Origin: W0P28-013 sp963621145 | Lineage (GTDB): Bacteria > Bacteroidota > Bacteroidia > Bacteroidales > Paludibacteraceae | Assembly: GCA_963621145.1 (NCBI GenBank) | Contig: CAVFDI010000066.1 | Location: 1 to 8,879 of the forward strand | Length of the DNA: 8,879 nt | Direction of reading: 5' to 3' | Part shown: positions 1 through 5,483 of the stretch, piece after piece | How the letters are laid out: the number at the start of each line of letters is the position of its first letter | Numbering within the stretch: the stretch's first letter is position 1 | The notes under the pieces: model-generated | What the model was told of the DNA's origin: nothing | Database searches by the model: none | What the model saw: only the letters and a program-made list of their open reading frames with translations | Translations under genes and position numbers: made by a program

Positions 1-287
1 AACAACAGACCGCACCCGTGCGCAATGCTACAAAACAGCGCAAAACCAATCTCGAAACGGTCATCGTATTCGCCAGATAAAATTTTCGAAACCGACTCAA
101 CACTCTCATAATAAGGCACATAAGAGATAATATCGGGTCCGTAGTAGTATTTTGCGCAGATAAGAATGGCAAATGCAGCAAAAGCTACGCAATAGAGCTG
201 GCGATTGGCGCGCTCGTGGTGCAACAGGCACAGGCTAGCAATGGCAAACGCCATCATCACCAAAATTATGACTGCATAGTAGCTCAT
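1..287 (-). CDS. EpsG/Wzy-like membrane protein, partial (N-terminal 95 residues; 3' end beyond window)
   Basis: The frame opens with an ATG at 285-287 that overlaps the stop of the flippase gene (ATGA) and stays open to the left edge, so only the N-terminal 95 residues are visible. Residues 4-22 and about 33-45 are hydrophobic and look like two membrane helices joined by a short basic, His-containing loop. They are followed by a Tyr-rich stretch YYYGPDIISYVPYY (47-60) and then FEIGFALF (78-85). A GxD...Y...Y segment followed by a (Y/F)E.GF segment is the pattern I associate with EpsG-family and related Wzy-type polysaccharide polymerases in the inner membrane. Position directly after a Wzx-type flippase supports a role in polymerising lipid-linked repeat units. 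The overlap suggests translational coupling. The family call rests on pattern memory and a fragment; another multi-pass glycan protein is possible. Confidence 0.6.
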   Translation of the reverse strand, partial: MSYYAVIILVMMAFAIASLCLLHHERANRQLYCVAFAAFAILICAKYYYGPDIISYVPYYESVESVSKILSGEYDDRFEIGFALFCSIAHGCGLL

Positions 288-1546
288 CTTACCATTTTAT
301 AATACCAAAAAATCATGCCGCCACACACCACCGCTTCGGTGAGAATGAGGCTGGTTGCTACACCCTCGACACCGAAAAATGGGGTTAGAGCCACAAGAAA
401 AATCAACGCTGCACCACCCGCCACAAAATAGACATTGCGATATTTCTGCTTTGCTCGTTCGTCGCCCAAACCCAGCAAACCGAGTTCGCCAACCACGCCA
501 CCAATCGACACCATCAACGGCACAAATGCCATGATGCGCAGCAAATTTTCGGTGCCAGCATACTGCGCGCGTTGCAGCAGGTCGACTATCAAATCGGCTC
601 CCACCAAAAATGCCACACCAAGCAGGCTCATCAGCAAAAACAGCAGCGCACAAATGCGACGAATAAGCGTTTTGGCTTCGGCACTTTGCGTGGTTGCCAT
701 GGCGCTCACCTTCGGGAAAAATGCTTGCGTCATCGGAATGAAAATCAGGTAGCACGCCACACGCACAAGTTTTTCTGCCGCAGTGTATTTTCCAACGACC
801 TCGGCAGGCTCGAAAAATCCCAAAATCATCACAAAAAATGTGGTGTAGAGAGCCGTCGCCATGTTCGACAAAAAAATGTTGAATCCACCTTTCAGCTGAC
901 TGCGTACTTCGATCCACGTTGGGCGCAAATTCCAACGATGCACCATTTTTTTCTTATGCAGAATAACGCAAGTAATGCCCGACGCCACCACATAAATGCT
1001 CGCTTGCAACACAGCGGCTATGGTTACATCGTCGGCAGAATGCACAAGCACAAAAGTGAGTGGCAGAATGCTGATTTTGCACAGCGAAGTGACTATCGAA
1101 ACAGTGCGAATTTTGCCCAATCCCTGAAAAAGCCACGAAAACGAGAATACGTTGGCGACCACCGTAAGCGACAGCACACCAAGCACTGCGCGATAGTCGG
1201 CGAACTGCGGCACGCACTCGATGCCAAGCACCACTAGCACGCACACACCAAGCAGCAGCATTTTTGCCATCATCACCGACGAGGCAATGCTGTCAATCTC
1301 CTCCTGATTTCCCTGCGCTTGCGCTATCTGTTTGGTTGCGGTGAAATTGAACCCGAAATCGACCACCTGCATCAGCATCAGCACCACCGATTGCGAAAAA
1401 CCGATGTAGCCAAACCGCTCAGCGCCGAGCGTGCGCATCAGGTAGGGCCACACCAGCAACGGCGCAATGTAGGTCAATCCCTGCATCAGCATCAGCCAAA
1501 CGGTGTCGGCTATCTCGTGGCGATATTTTGCAATGTTCGTAGGCAT
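284..1546 (-). CDS. wzx: Wzx-type oligosaccharide flippase (RfbX/PST family)
   Basis: This is a 420-residue, almost wholly hydrophobic protein with about twelve predicted membrane segments, the usual size and shape of polysaccharide-transport flippases of the MOP superfamily. The N-terminus is typical: a short cytoplasmic lead, then a helix reading LLVWPYLMRTLGAERFG (30-46), the DFGFNFTATK segment at 63-72, and SWLFQGLGK at 137-145, which matches the conserved P/S-WLFQG motif of the family. Proteins of this type move undecaprenyl-diphosphate-linked oligosaccharide units from the inner to the outer face of the cytoplasmic membrane. The start at 1546 is chosen because the family N-terminus begins there and a promoter core lies just upstream. 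The 3' end overlaps the next gene by four bases, so the two are probably one operon that continues out of the window. The sugar substrate cannot be inferred. Confidence 0.9.
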   Translation of the reverse strand: MPTNIAKYRHEIADTVWLMLMQGLTYIAPLLVWPYLMRTLGAERFGYIGFSQSVVLMLMQVVDFGFNFTATKQIAQAQGNQEEIDSIASSVMMAKMLLLGVCVLVVLGIECVPQFADYRAVLGVLSLTVVANVFSFSWLFQGLGKIRTVSIVTSLCKISILPLTFVLVHSADDVTIAAVLQASIYVVASGITCVILHKKKMVHRWNLRPTWIEVRSQLKGGFNIFLSNMATALYTTFFVMILGFFEPAEVVGKYTAAEKLVRVACYLIFIPMTQAFFPKVSAMATTQSAEAKTLIRRICALLFLLMSLLGVAFLVGADLIVDLLQRAQYAGTENLLRIMAFVPLMVSIGGVVGELGLLGLGDERAKQKYRNVYFVAGGAALIFLVALTPFFGVEGVATSLILTEAVVCGGMIFWYYKMVR

Positions 1547-1559
1547 ACAAAAAAAACTA

Positions 1560-1567
1560 CAAAGTTA
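1560..1567 (-). promoter_or_regulatory. Bacteroidota-type -7 box before the flippase gene
   Basis: Read on the minus strand this is TAACTTTG, an exact TAnnTTTG match. Its last base lies 13 nt before the flippase ATG, so the predicted transcript leader is only a few nucleotides long. The ideal -33 region (about 19 bp upstream) falls inside the T-tract of the rpsP terminator. A TTG occurs there (1582-1584) but at a short 14-bp spacing, so the upstream element is weak. Confidence 0.6.
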
Positions 1568-1582
1568 CGCATTTTTCAGCAC

Positions 1583-1608
1583 AAAAAAAATCCGATTTTT
1601 CAATCGGA
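1583..1608 (-). terminator. Intrinsic terminator of rpsP
   Basis: On the minus strand a perfect 7-bp stem (TCCGATT/AATCGGA, 1591-1597 with 1602-1608, 4-nt loop) is followed at once by eight T residues (1590-1583). It begins 24 bp after the rpsP stop codon. This is a standard Rho-independent terminator, although the stem is short and only partly GC. It separates the highly expressed rpsP from the polysaccharide genes downstream. Confidence 0.85.
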
Positions 1609-1631
1609 CTTGTGGTCTGTTTTCTCGCGAC

Positions 1632-2183
1632 TTATTCAGCAGCGGGAGCCTCGGCGGCAGGTGCTTCAGCTGGAGCTTCGGCAGCAACCTCGGCAGCGGC
1701 TTTAGCGGCTTCGGCTTCGAGAGCCTCGGCTTTTTTCTTGGCCAACTCAGCGGCTTTAGCCTCGTTAATCTTCTTCTCAGCCTCGAGACGCTGTTTCAGG
1801 TTCTCGGCCAGTTTCGAAGCATCTTTGTCCTTGATAGCCTCTTGCACTTTGGCATGCTCGGCTTTCCAAGCTTCAAATTTTTTCTCGGCTGTTGCTTCGT
1901 CGAATGCGCCTTTGGCTACGCCACCCAACAGGTGTTTTTTCAGCAATACACCCTCGCCCGAAAGAATGTTGCGAGCAGTGTCGGTGGGTTGAGCACCTAC
2001 CATAACCCAGTGCAATGCACGTTCGAAATCGATCGAAACAGTTGCGGGGTTGGTGTTTGGATTGTACGAACCAATGCGTTCGATGATTCTGCCATCGCGT
2101 GGCGAACGGCTGTCGGCTACGACAATGTGATAGTAAGCGTAGCTTTTGCGACCGTGTCTTTGCAATCTAATTTTAGTTGCCAT
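1632..2183 (-). CDS. rpsP: 30S ribosomal protein S16 with extended C-terminal tail
   Basis: S16 is a primary assembly protein of the 30S subunit that binds the 5' domain of 16S rRNA. The first ~85 residues are the conserved fold: MATKIRLQRHGRKSYAYYHI (1-20), VVADSRSPRDGRIIERIGSYNP (21-42) and the GAQPTDTARNIL segment (63-74). E. coli S16 has 82 residues; this protein has 183. The extra ~95 residues are helical in character and rich in Ala, Glu and Lys (about 100-160), ending in a low-complexity Ala/Pro/Glu tail with repeated APAEAPAAE-like units (168-183). Long S16 tails are usual in Bacteroidota, so this is not a fusion or frameshift. The gene stands alone, without the rimM-trmD-rplS neighbours of the E. 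coli operon, and has its own promoter (2239-2268), leader hairpin and terminator. Confidence 0.97.
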   Translation of the reverse strand: MATKIRLQRHGRKSYAYYHIVVADSRSPRDGRIIERIGSYNPNTNPATVSIDFERALHWVMVGAQPTDTARNILSGEGVLLKKHLLGGVAKGAFDEATAEKKFEAWKAEHAKVQEAIKDKDASKLAENLKQRLEAEKKINEAKAAELAKKKAEALEAEAAKAAAEVAAEAPAEAPAAEAPAAE

Positions 2184-2217
2184 TTGTTTTGAAAATGTTA
2201 TTGGTTAAACCTTATTT

Positions 2218-2234
2218 GCCTTTACTCGAAAGGC
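2218..2234 (-). other. Hairpin at the predicted 5' end of the rpsP transcript
   Basis: On the minus strand GCCTTT (2234-2229) pairs perfectly with AAAGGC (2223-2218) across a 5-nt CGAGT loop. It lies directly downstream of the rpsP -7 box (ending 2239), so the predicted mRNA would begin at or within a few bases of the stem. It leaves about 34 nt of A/T-rich leader before the start codon. A 5'-terminal stem of this type could protect the message from decay; no ribosomal-protein binding site is recognised. Confidence 0.5.
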
Positions 2235-2238
2235 GGTG

Positions 2239-2268
2239 CAAAGATACAACTTTTTTTTGAATCGACAA
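2239..2268 (-). promoter_or_regulatory. rpsP promoter (-33 TTG / -7 TATCTTTG)
   Basis: On the minus strand TTG (2268-2266) is followed by a 19-bp spacer and TATCTTTG (2246-2239). Both elements and the spacing fit the Bacteroidota primary promoter (-33 TTTG/TTG, -7 TAnnTTTG). It is the best-formed promoter in the window, as expected for a ribosomal protein gene. The leader to the rpsP ATG would be roughly 50 nt. Confidence 0.8.
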
Positions 2269-2347
2269 GCGATGCCGATTTTTTTCTGAAAAAAAATTTC
2301 TAATCCATCGCGCCCTGCCCCACTTTCTTACTTTCACACTAAATTCG

Positions 2348-2355
2348 TACTTTTG
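2348..2355 (+). promoter_or_regulatory. -7 box before the WbqC-family gene
   Basis: TACTTTTG is an exact TAnnTTTG match, followed by CAGCCC. It lies 22 nt before the ATG at 2378, giving a leader of about 15-18 nt. No clear TTG is present at the -33 distance; that region (2322-2342) is a CT-rich run that recurs almost exactly before ilvE. The promoter diverges from the rpsP promoter, about 80 bp away. Confidence 0.65.
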
Positions 2356-2377
2356 CAGCCCAATAATTTTTCGTGGC

Positions 2378-2992
2378 ATGTTGTACATTTTACCTGTTGC
2401 ATATTTGGCGCCAGTGCCATATTTTCGGCTGCTTGTGCAAGACGAAGTCGTGATCGACATTCGGGCGCACTACCACAAACAGACCTACGCCAATCGTTGC
2501 CAGATAGCCACAGCTCACGGCGTCGAAAATCTGGCTATTCCAGTGATCCACACCGACCACACGCCACTTGCCGAAGTGCGTACATCGGACCACCACGCAT
2601 GGCAAATGCAGCATTGGCGCGCCATGGAAGCCGCCTACAACGCATCGCCATTTTTCGATTATTACAAAGACGAACTGCTACTTTTTTTCACCCAGCCAAC
2701 CGACCGTTTGGTAGATTTTACGATGGCATTGCACAACAAAATTGCCGAACTGCTCGATTTGCCGCTGCACTACACGCTGAACAACGAATATCAAAAATCG
2801 TATACCAACGGCGAAATTGATCTGCGCGAGACATTCAGCACGCCAAAAAATATAGTAACTTTGCAGCCCCATTTGCAGACGAAACCTTACTACCAAGTTT
2901 TCGAGCAACAGTGGGGTTTCACGCCCAACCTCAGCATAATAGATCTGCTGTTCAACATGGGCAACGAAGCGAGAATTATCCTGAAAAATTAG
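2378..2992 (+). CDS. WbqC-like family protein
   Basis: The 204-residue protein matches the WbqC-like family in length and in its landmarks: an N-terminal hydrophobic/aromatic segment YLAPVPYFRLL (9-19), YHKQTYANRCQI (32-43) with its conserved N-R pair, the LAIPV strand (52-56), and the His/Trp-rich segment HHAWQMQHW (72-80) followed by YNASPFFDYYKDEL (87-100). It has no signal peptide; the first residues are mildly hydrophobic but too short and aromatic for one. The family is named after a gene in O-antigen clusters and is widespread in Bacteroidota. Its biochemical activity is not something I can state; a role in making or transferring a modified sugar or amino acid for surface glycans is plausible from its name and the glycan genes nearby. 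The start at 2378 fits the family N-terminus and the promoter just upstream. The 3' part contains a promoter-like core (2856-2863). Confidence 0.88.
   Translation: MLYILPVAYLAPVPYFRLLVQDEVVIDIRAHYHKQTYANRCQIATAHGVENLAIPVIHTDHTPLAEVRTSDHHAWQMQHWRAMEAAYNASPFFDYYKDELLLFFTQPTDRLVDFTMALHNKIAELLDLPLHYTLNNEYQKSYTNGEIDLRETFSTPKNIVTLQPHLQTKPYYQVFEQQWGFTPNLSIIDLLFNMGNEARIILKN
2856..2863 (+). promoter_or_regulatory. Internal -7 box near the 3' end of the WbqC-family gene (candidate ilvE promoter)
   Basis: TAACTTTG followed by CAGCCCC is an exact TAnnTTTG core with the same downstream bases as the wbqC and helicase promoters. It lies within coding sequence, about 245 bp before the ilvE ATG, on the same strand. 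A good -33 TTG is missing. ilvE lacks a TAnnTTTG box in the 115 bp directly before it, so this may be its promoter; chance occurrence in coding sequence is the alternative. Confidence 0.4.
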
Positions 2993-2993
2993 C

Positions 2994-3022
2994 TAATTAT
3001 TTAATTTTCAATTACTTAATTA
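2994..3022. repeat. A/T-only inverted repeat after the WbqC-family gene
   Basis: TAATTA (2994-2999) and TAATT (3002-3006) pair with AATTA (3010-3014) and TAATTA (3017-3022): 11 of 13 positions, with a two-base internal mismatch and a 3-nt loop. It begins one base after the stop codon. It is followed by A residues, not T, on the plus strand, so it is not a standard intrinsic terminator for the upstream gene, but the extended A/T palindrome may still mark the transcript end. Confidence 0.4.
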
Positions 3023-3044
3023 AAAAAATCATACACTAACAACC

Positions 3045-3071
3045 AGAAATTAGAAATTAGAAATTAGAAAT
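3045..3071. repeat. Tandem heptamer repeat AGAAATT (3.9 copies)
   Basis: Three exact copies of AGAAATT (3045-3065) are followed by six bases of a fourth. The array sits in the wbqC-ilvE intergenic region, 36 bp before the ilvE start. Because the unit is 7 bp, gain or loss of a copy would change the spacing of any upstream promoter element. It may simply be slippage-prone spacer DNA. Confidence 0.8.
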
Positions 3072-3106
3072 ACTTTCAACTTTACAGACTTTCATACTTT
3101 CACACT
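3072..3106. repeat. Degenerate ACTTTCA repeats before ilvE
   Basis: ACTTTCA occurs at 3072-3078, 3088-3094 and 3096-3102, with a near copy ACTTTAC at 3079-3085. The last 21 bases up to the A of the ilvE ATG (3088-3108) match 2322-2342, upstream of the WbqC-family gene, at 20 of 21 positions. This is the whole stretch directly upstream of ilvE and it holds no TAnnTTTG box. Confidence 0.65.
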
Positions 3107-3107
3107 A

Positions 3108-4121
3108 ATGGATATAGATTGGGAAAAAATAGGCTTCAACTATGTTGAGACCGATTACAATGTGCGCTGTCACTACAAAGATGGCGAGTGGAGCGAACTA
3201 CGCGTCTACGACACGCCCGAAATCAACATCTCGATAGCATCGTCGTGCCTGCACTACGGACAAGAGGCCTACGAAGGCATAAAAGCCATACGCGGCGCCG
3301 ATGGCAAAATCCGCATTTTCCGACCCGAAGCCAACGCACTGCGCCTGCAGAGTTCGTGCGACCGACTGATGATGCCACAAGTGCCAACTGACAAATTTCT
3401 CGATGCTGTCAAAATGGCAGTCAGTATGAACGAGCGCTTCATTCCGCCATACGAAAAAAATGCCTCACTCTACATTCGCCCAATAATAATTGGTGTAGGC
3501 TCGCTGCTTGGCGTGCGTCCATCGCAAGAATACGAATTCATCGTCTATGTGTCGCCCATCAGCACCTATTTTAATAATGGTTTCAACACGGTGAACGCCT
3601 GCATTCTGCGCCAATACGACCGTGCAGCGCCACTCGGAACGGGCTGCTACAAGGTGGGCGGCAACTACGCCGCTGGTCTGCAAGCCGACGACGTGGCGCA
3701 CTCGCTAGGCTACAACTCCACCATCTATCTCGACCCGAAAGAGAAACGCTACATCGACGAGTGCAGTGCCGCAAATTTCTTCGCCATCAAAGGCGACACC
3801 TACATCACGCCAAAATCGAAAAGCATTCTGCCATCGATCACAAACAACAGTCTGATGCAGATTTGTCGCGACTTTGGTTGGACTGTGGAAGAGCGCCCGA
3901 TAGCAGTCGAAGAACTTGCCACACTCGACGAAGCTGCAGCCTGCGGAACAGCCGCTATAGTCGCACCAATAGGCGAGATTGACGACATAGAGACAGGCGA
4001 AAAATATGTGATTTCGCGCAACGGCAAGCCAGGCGAAAAATGCACGCGCCTCTACAATCATCTGCGCGACATTCAATATGGCCGCACCAACGACACGCAC
4101 CAGTGGAACCTTATTCTTTAG
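3108..4121 (+). CDS. ilvE: Branched-chain amino-acid aminotransferase
   Basis: This 337-residue protein is a fold-type IV PLP enzyme of the large BCAT subgroup. It catalyses reversible transamination between Leu, Ile or Val and their 2-oxo acids with 2-oxoglutarate/glutamate, the last step of branched-chain amino-acid synthesis in the cytoplasm. Visible landmarks are SSCLHYGQEAYEGIKAIR (45-62), the FRPEANALRL segment (71-80; Arg72 is the likely PLP-phosphate contact), LYIRPI (121-126), the Schiff-base lysine Lys182 in GCYKVGGNYAAGL (179-191), DECSAANFFA (217-226) with Glu218 as the likely PLP-nitrogen partner, and the GTAA segment (280-283). All key residues are present and the length is normal. 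No other ilv or leu gene is nearby, so it appears to be a single-gene unit, flanked on both sides by short tandem repeats. The immediate upstream region lacks a recognisable promoter. Confidence 0.96.
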   Translation: MDIDWEKIGFNYVETDYNVRCHYKDGEWSELRVYDTPEINISIASSCLHYGQEAYEGIKAIRGADGKIRIFRPEANALRLQSSCDRLMMPQVPTDKFLDAVKMAVSMNERFIPPYEKNASLYIRPIIIGVGSLLGVRPSQEYEFIVYVSPISTYFNNGFNTVNACILRQYDRAAPLGTGCYKVGGNYAAGLQADDVAHSLGYNSTIYLDPKEKRYIDECSAANFFAIKGDTYITPKSKSILPSITNNSLMQICRDFGWTVEERPIAVEELATLDEAAACGTAAIVAPIGEIDDIETGEKYVISRNGKPGEKCTRLYNHLRDIQYGRTNDTHQWNLIL

Positions 4122-4150
4122 TAGCAAGATACAAGTAACGAGTCGCAAGA

Positions 4151-4178
4151 AGAATTAAGAATTTAGAATTAAGAATTA
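4151..4178. repeat. Tandem heptamer repeat AGAATTA (4 copies)
   Basis: Four consecutive 7-bp units (4151-4157, 4158-4164, 4165-4171, 4172-4178) read AGAATTA, with one base changed in the second. The array starts 29 bp after the ilvE stop codon. It resembles the AGAAATT array on the other side of ilvE in unit length and composition but is not the same sequence. Confidence 0.8.
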
Positions 4179-4221
4179 AGAGCTAGGAGGCGCACGACAA
4201 AAACGGGTATTGCACCGCTCC

Positions 4222-4253
4222 ATTCAATGATTCGATGATTCAATAAGTCAATA
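4222..4253. repeat. Degenerate tandem octamer ATTCAATG (4 copies)
   Basis: Four consecutive 8-bp units read ATTCAATG, ATTCGATG, ATTCAATA and AGTCAATA. They lie in the 265-bp ilvE-gapA intergenic region, between the heptamer array and a small hairpin, about 80 bp before the gapA -7 box. No function is evident. Confidence 0.65.
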
Positions 4254-4270
4254 ATTTCGCTGCGCGAAAT
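4254..4270. other. Short perfect hairpin in the ilvE-gapA spacer
   Basis: ATTTCGC (4254-4260) and GCGAAAT (4264-4270) form a perfect 7-bp stem with a 3-nt loop. There is no T-tract on either side, so it is not a standard intrinsic terminator. It could be an operator-like palindrome, a weak 3' end for the ilvE message, or part of a dispersed intergenic repeat. Confidence 0.45.
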
Positions 4271-4331
4271 GTGGCACGCAATTTGTTAATAAAAAAATGT
4301 TCGGGGACTGCCATCGTACTAAAAAAAAGTG

Positions 4332-4339
4332 TAATTTTG
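4332..4339 (+). promoter_or_regulatory. -7 box of the gapA promoter
   Basis: TAATTTTG is an exact TAnnTTTG match followed by CAGTCC. It lies 47 nt before the gapA ATG, giving a leader of about 40 nt that is A-rich and lacks a Shine-Dalgarno sequence. The leader contains a small AATC/GATT stem at 4349-4360. No clear -33 TTG is seen at the usual distance. Confidence 0.7.
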
Positions 4340-4386
4340 CAGTCCAAAAATCTGAAGATTATTTTTAATTCATAAAACAAAAAACT

Positions 4387-5385
4387 ATGATCAAATTAGG
4401 TATCAACGGCTTCGGCCGTATCGGACGCATGGTGTTCCGCGCCGCAGTCGAGAACTTCGGTAACGACATCAAAGTTGTCGGCATCAACGACCTTTTGGAT
4501 GCTGACTATCTGGCTTACATGCTGAAATACGATTCAGTTCACGGCCACTTCAACCACGACATCAAAGTTGAAGGCAACTACATGATTGTCGATGGTAACC
4601 GCATCCAAATTTTTGCTGAGAAAGATCCTGCAAACATCACTTGGGGCGCACTCGATGTTGATGTTGTTGTAGAATCGACTGGTTTCTTCCTGACAGAAGA
4701 GTTGGCTTCGGCTCACCTGAAAGCAGGCGCTAAGAAAGTCATCATGTCGGCTCCTTCGAAAGACGCTACACCAATGTTCGTTTATGGTGTTAACCACAAA
4801 ACCTACGCTGGTCAGAAAATCATTTCGAACGCTAGCTGCACCACCAACTGCTTGGCTCCTATCTCGAAAGTGCTGAACGACAAATTCGGTATTGTTCGTG
4901 GTTTGATGACAACCGTTCACGCTGCAACAGCAACACAGAAAACCGTTGACGGTCCTTCGAAGAAAGACTGGCGCGGTGGTCGCGGCATCTTGGAGAACAT
5001 CATTCCTTCGTCGACTGGTGCTGCCAAAGCCGTAGGCAAAGTGCTTCCTGAACTGAATGGCAAACTCACTGGTATGTCGCTGCGCGTTCCTACATCGGAC
5101 GTTTCGTTTGTCGACCTCACCTGCGAACTGGCCAAAGAGGCAACTTACGAAGAGATTTGCAAAGCCATGAAAGAGGCTTCGGAAGGCGAACTGAAAGGTG
5201 TTCTGGGCTACACCAACGAGGCTGTAGTTTCGACCGACTTCCGCAACGATGCTCGCACTTCTATCTTCGACGAGAAGGCTGGTATCCAACTCGATGGCAC
5301 TTTCGTAAAAGTTTGCGCTTGGTACGACAACGAATGGGGCTATTCGAACAAAGTTTTGGAAATGGCTCGCGTTATCACAAAATAA
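4387..5385 (+). CDS. gapA: Glyceraldehyde-3-phosphate dehydrogenase, NAD-dependent type I
   Basis: The enzyme oxidises and phosphorylates glyceraldehyde 3-phosphate to 1,3-bisphosphoglycerate with NAD+ in glycolysis and works in reverse in gluconeogenesis. The 332-residue length is standard. The N-terminal Rossmann fold shows GFGRIGR (8-14) and Asp35 in GINDLLD, the residue that favours NAD over NADP. The catalytic core is SNASCTTNCLAP (147-158) with nucleophile Cys151, and TTVHAAT (175-181) with base His178. RVPTSDVSFVDL and the C-terminal WYDNEWGYSNKVLEMA segment are intact. Codon choice differs from the neighbours: many GCT, GGT, GTT and TTC codons, as expected of a highly expressed gene. 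It has its own promoter and terminator and is most likely monocistronic. Confidence 0.98.
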   Translation: MIKLGINGFGRIGRMVFRAAVENFGNDIKVVGINDLLDADYLAYMLKYDSVHGHFNHDIKVEGNYMIVDGNRIQIFAEKDPANITWGALDVDVVVESTGFFLTEELASAHLKAGAKKVIMSAPSKDATPMFVYGVNHKTYAGQKIISNASCTTNCLAPISKVLNDKFGIVRGLMTTVHAATATQKTVDGPSKKDWRGGRGILENIIPSSTGAAKAVGKVLPELNGKLTGMSLRVPTSDVSFVDLTCELAKEATYEEICKAMKEASEGELKGVLGYTNEAVVSTDFRNDARTSIFDEKAGIQLDGTFVKVCAWYDNEWGYSNKVLEMARVITK

Positions 5386-5406
5386 GCGAAAACATAACAA
5401 ACAGAG

Positions 5407-5437
5407 AATCCTCCGCTCGCAAGAACGGGGGATTTTT
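5407..5437 (+). terminator. Intrinsic terminator of gapA
   Basis: AATCCTCCG (5407-5415) pairs with CGGGGGATT (5426-5434) over 9 bp with one G-U pair, closing a 10-nt loop. The stem runs into five T residues (5433-5437). It starts 22 bp after the gapA stop codon and makes read-through into the downstream glycan gene limited. Confidence 0.88.
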
Positions 5438-5483
5438 CGTTGACTAAAAGCAATAAAACAGCACTATTTGCGTTAAAAATAAT

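Noticed and set aside
572..1237. A 221-residue plus-strand frame opposite the flippase gene
   Set aside because: It is rich in His, Gln, Arg and Lys, the complement of a hydrophobic membrane gene. No domain or promoter supports it.
2212..2460. An 82-residue minus-strand frame across the rpsP-wbqC intergenic region
   Set aside because: It runs through the rpsP promoter and into the divergent gene, has no family resemblance, and ends inside the rpsP leader.
3045..3071. The heptamer array as a CRISPR or phage attachment site
   Set aside because: The units are 7 bp and contiguous with no spacers, and no cas, integrase or tRNA gene is present.
4254..4270. The hairpin after ilvE as an intrinsic terminator
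   Set aside because: No T-tract follows on either strand and it lies more than 130 bp after the ilvE stop codon.
4122..4386. A riboswitch or small RNA in the ilvE-gapA spacer
   Set aside because: Apart from repeats, one 7-bp hairpin and the gapA promoter, I saw no extended paired structure or known riboswitch core.
4534..5400. A 288-residue open frame on the minus strand, opposite gapA
   Set aside because: gapA is complete and strongly codon-biased on the plus strand. The antisense product is low-complexity with no known motifs, so it is a shadow frame.
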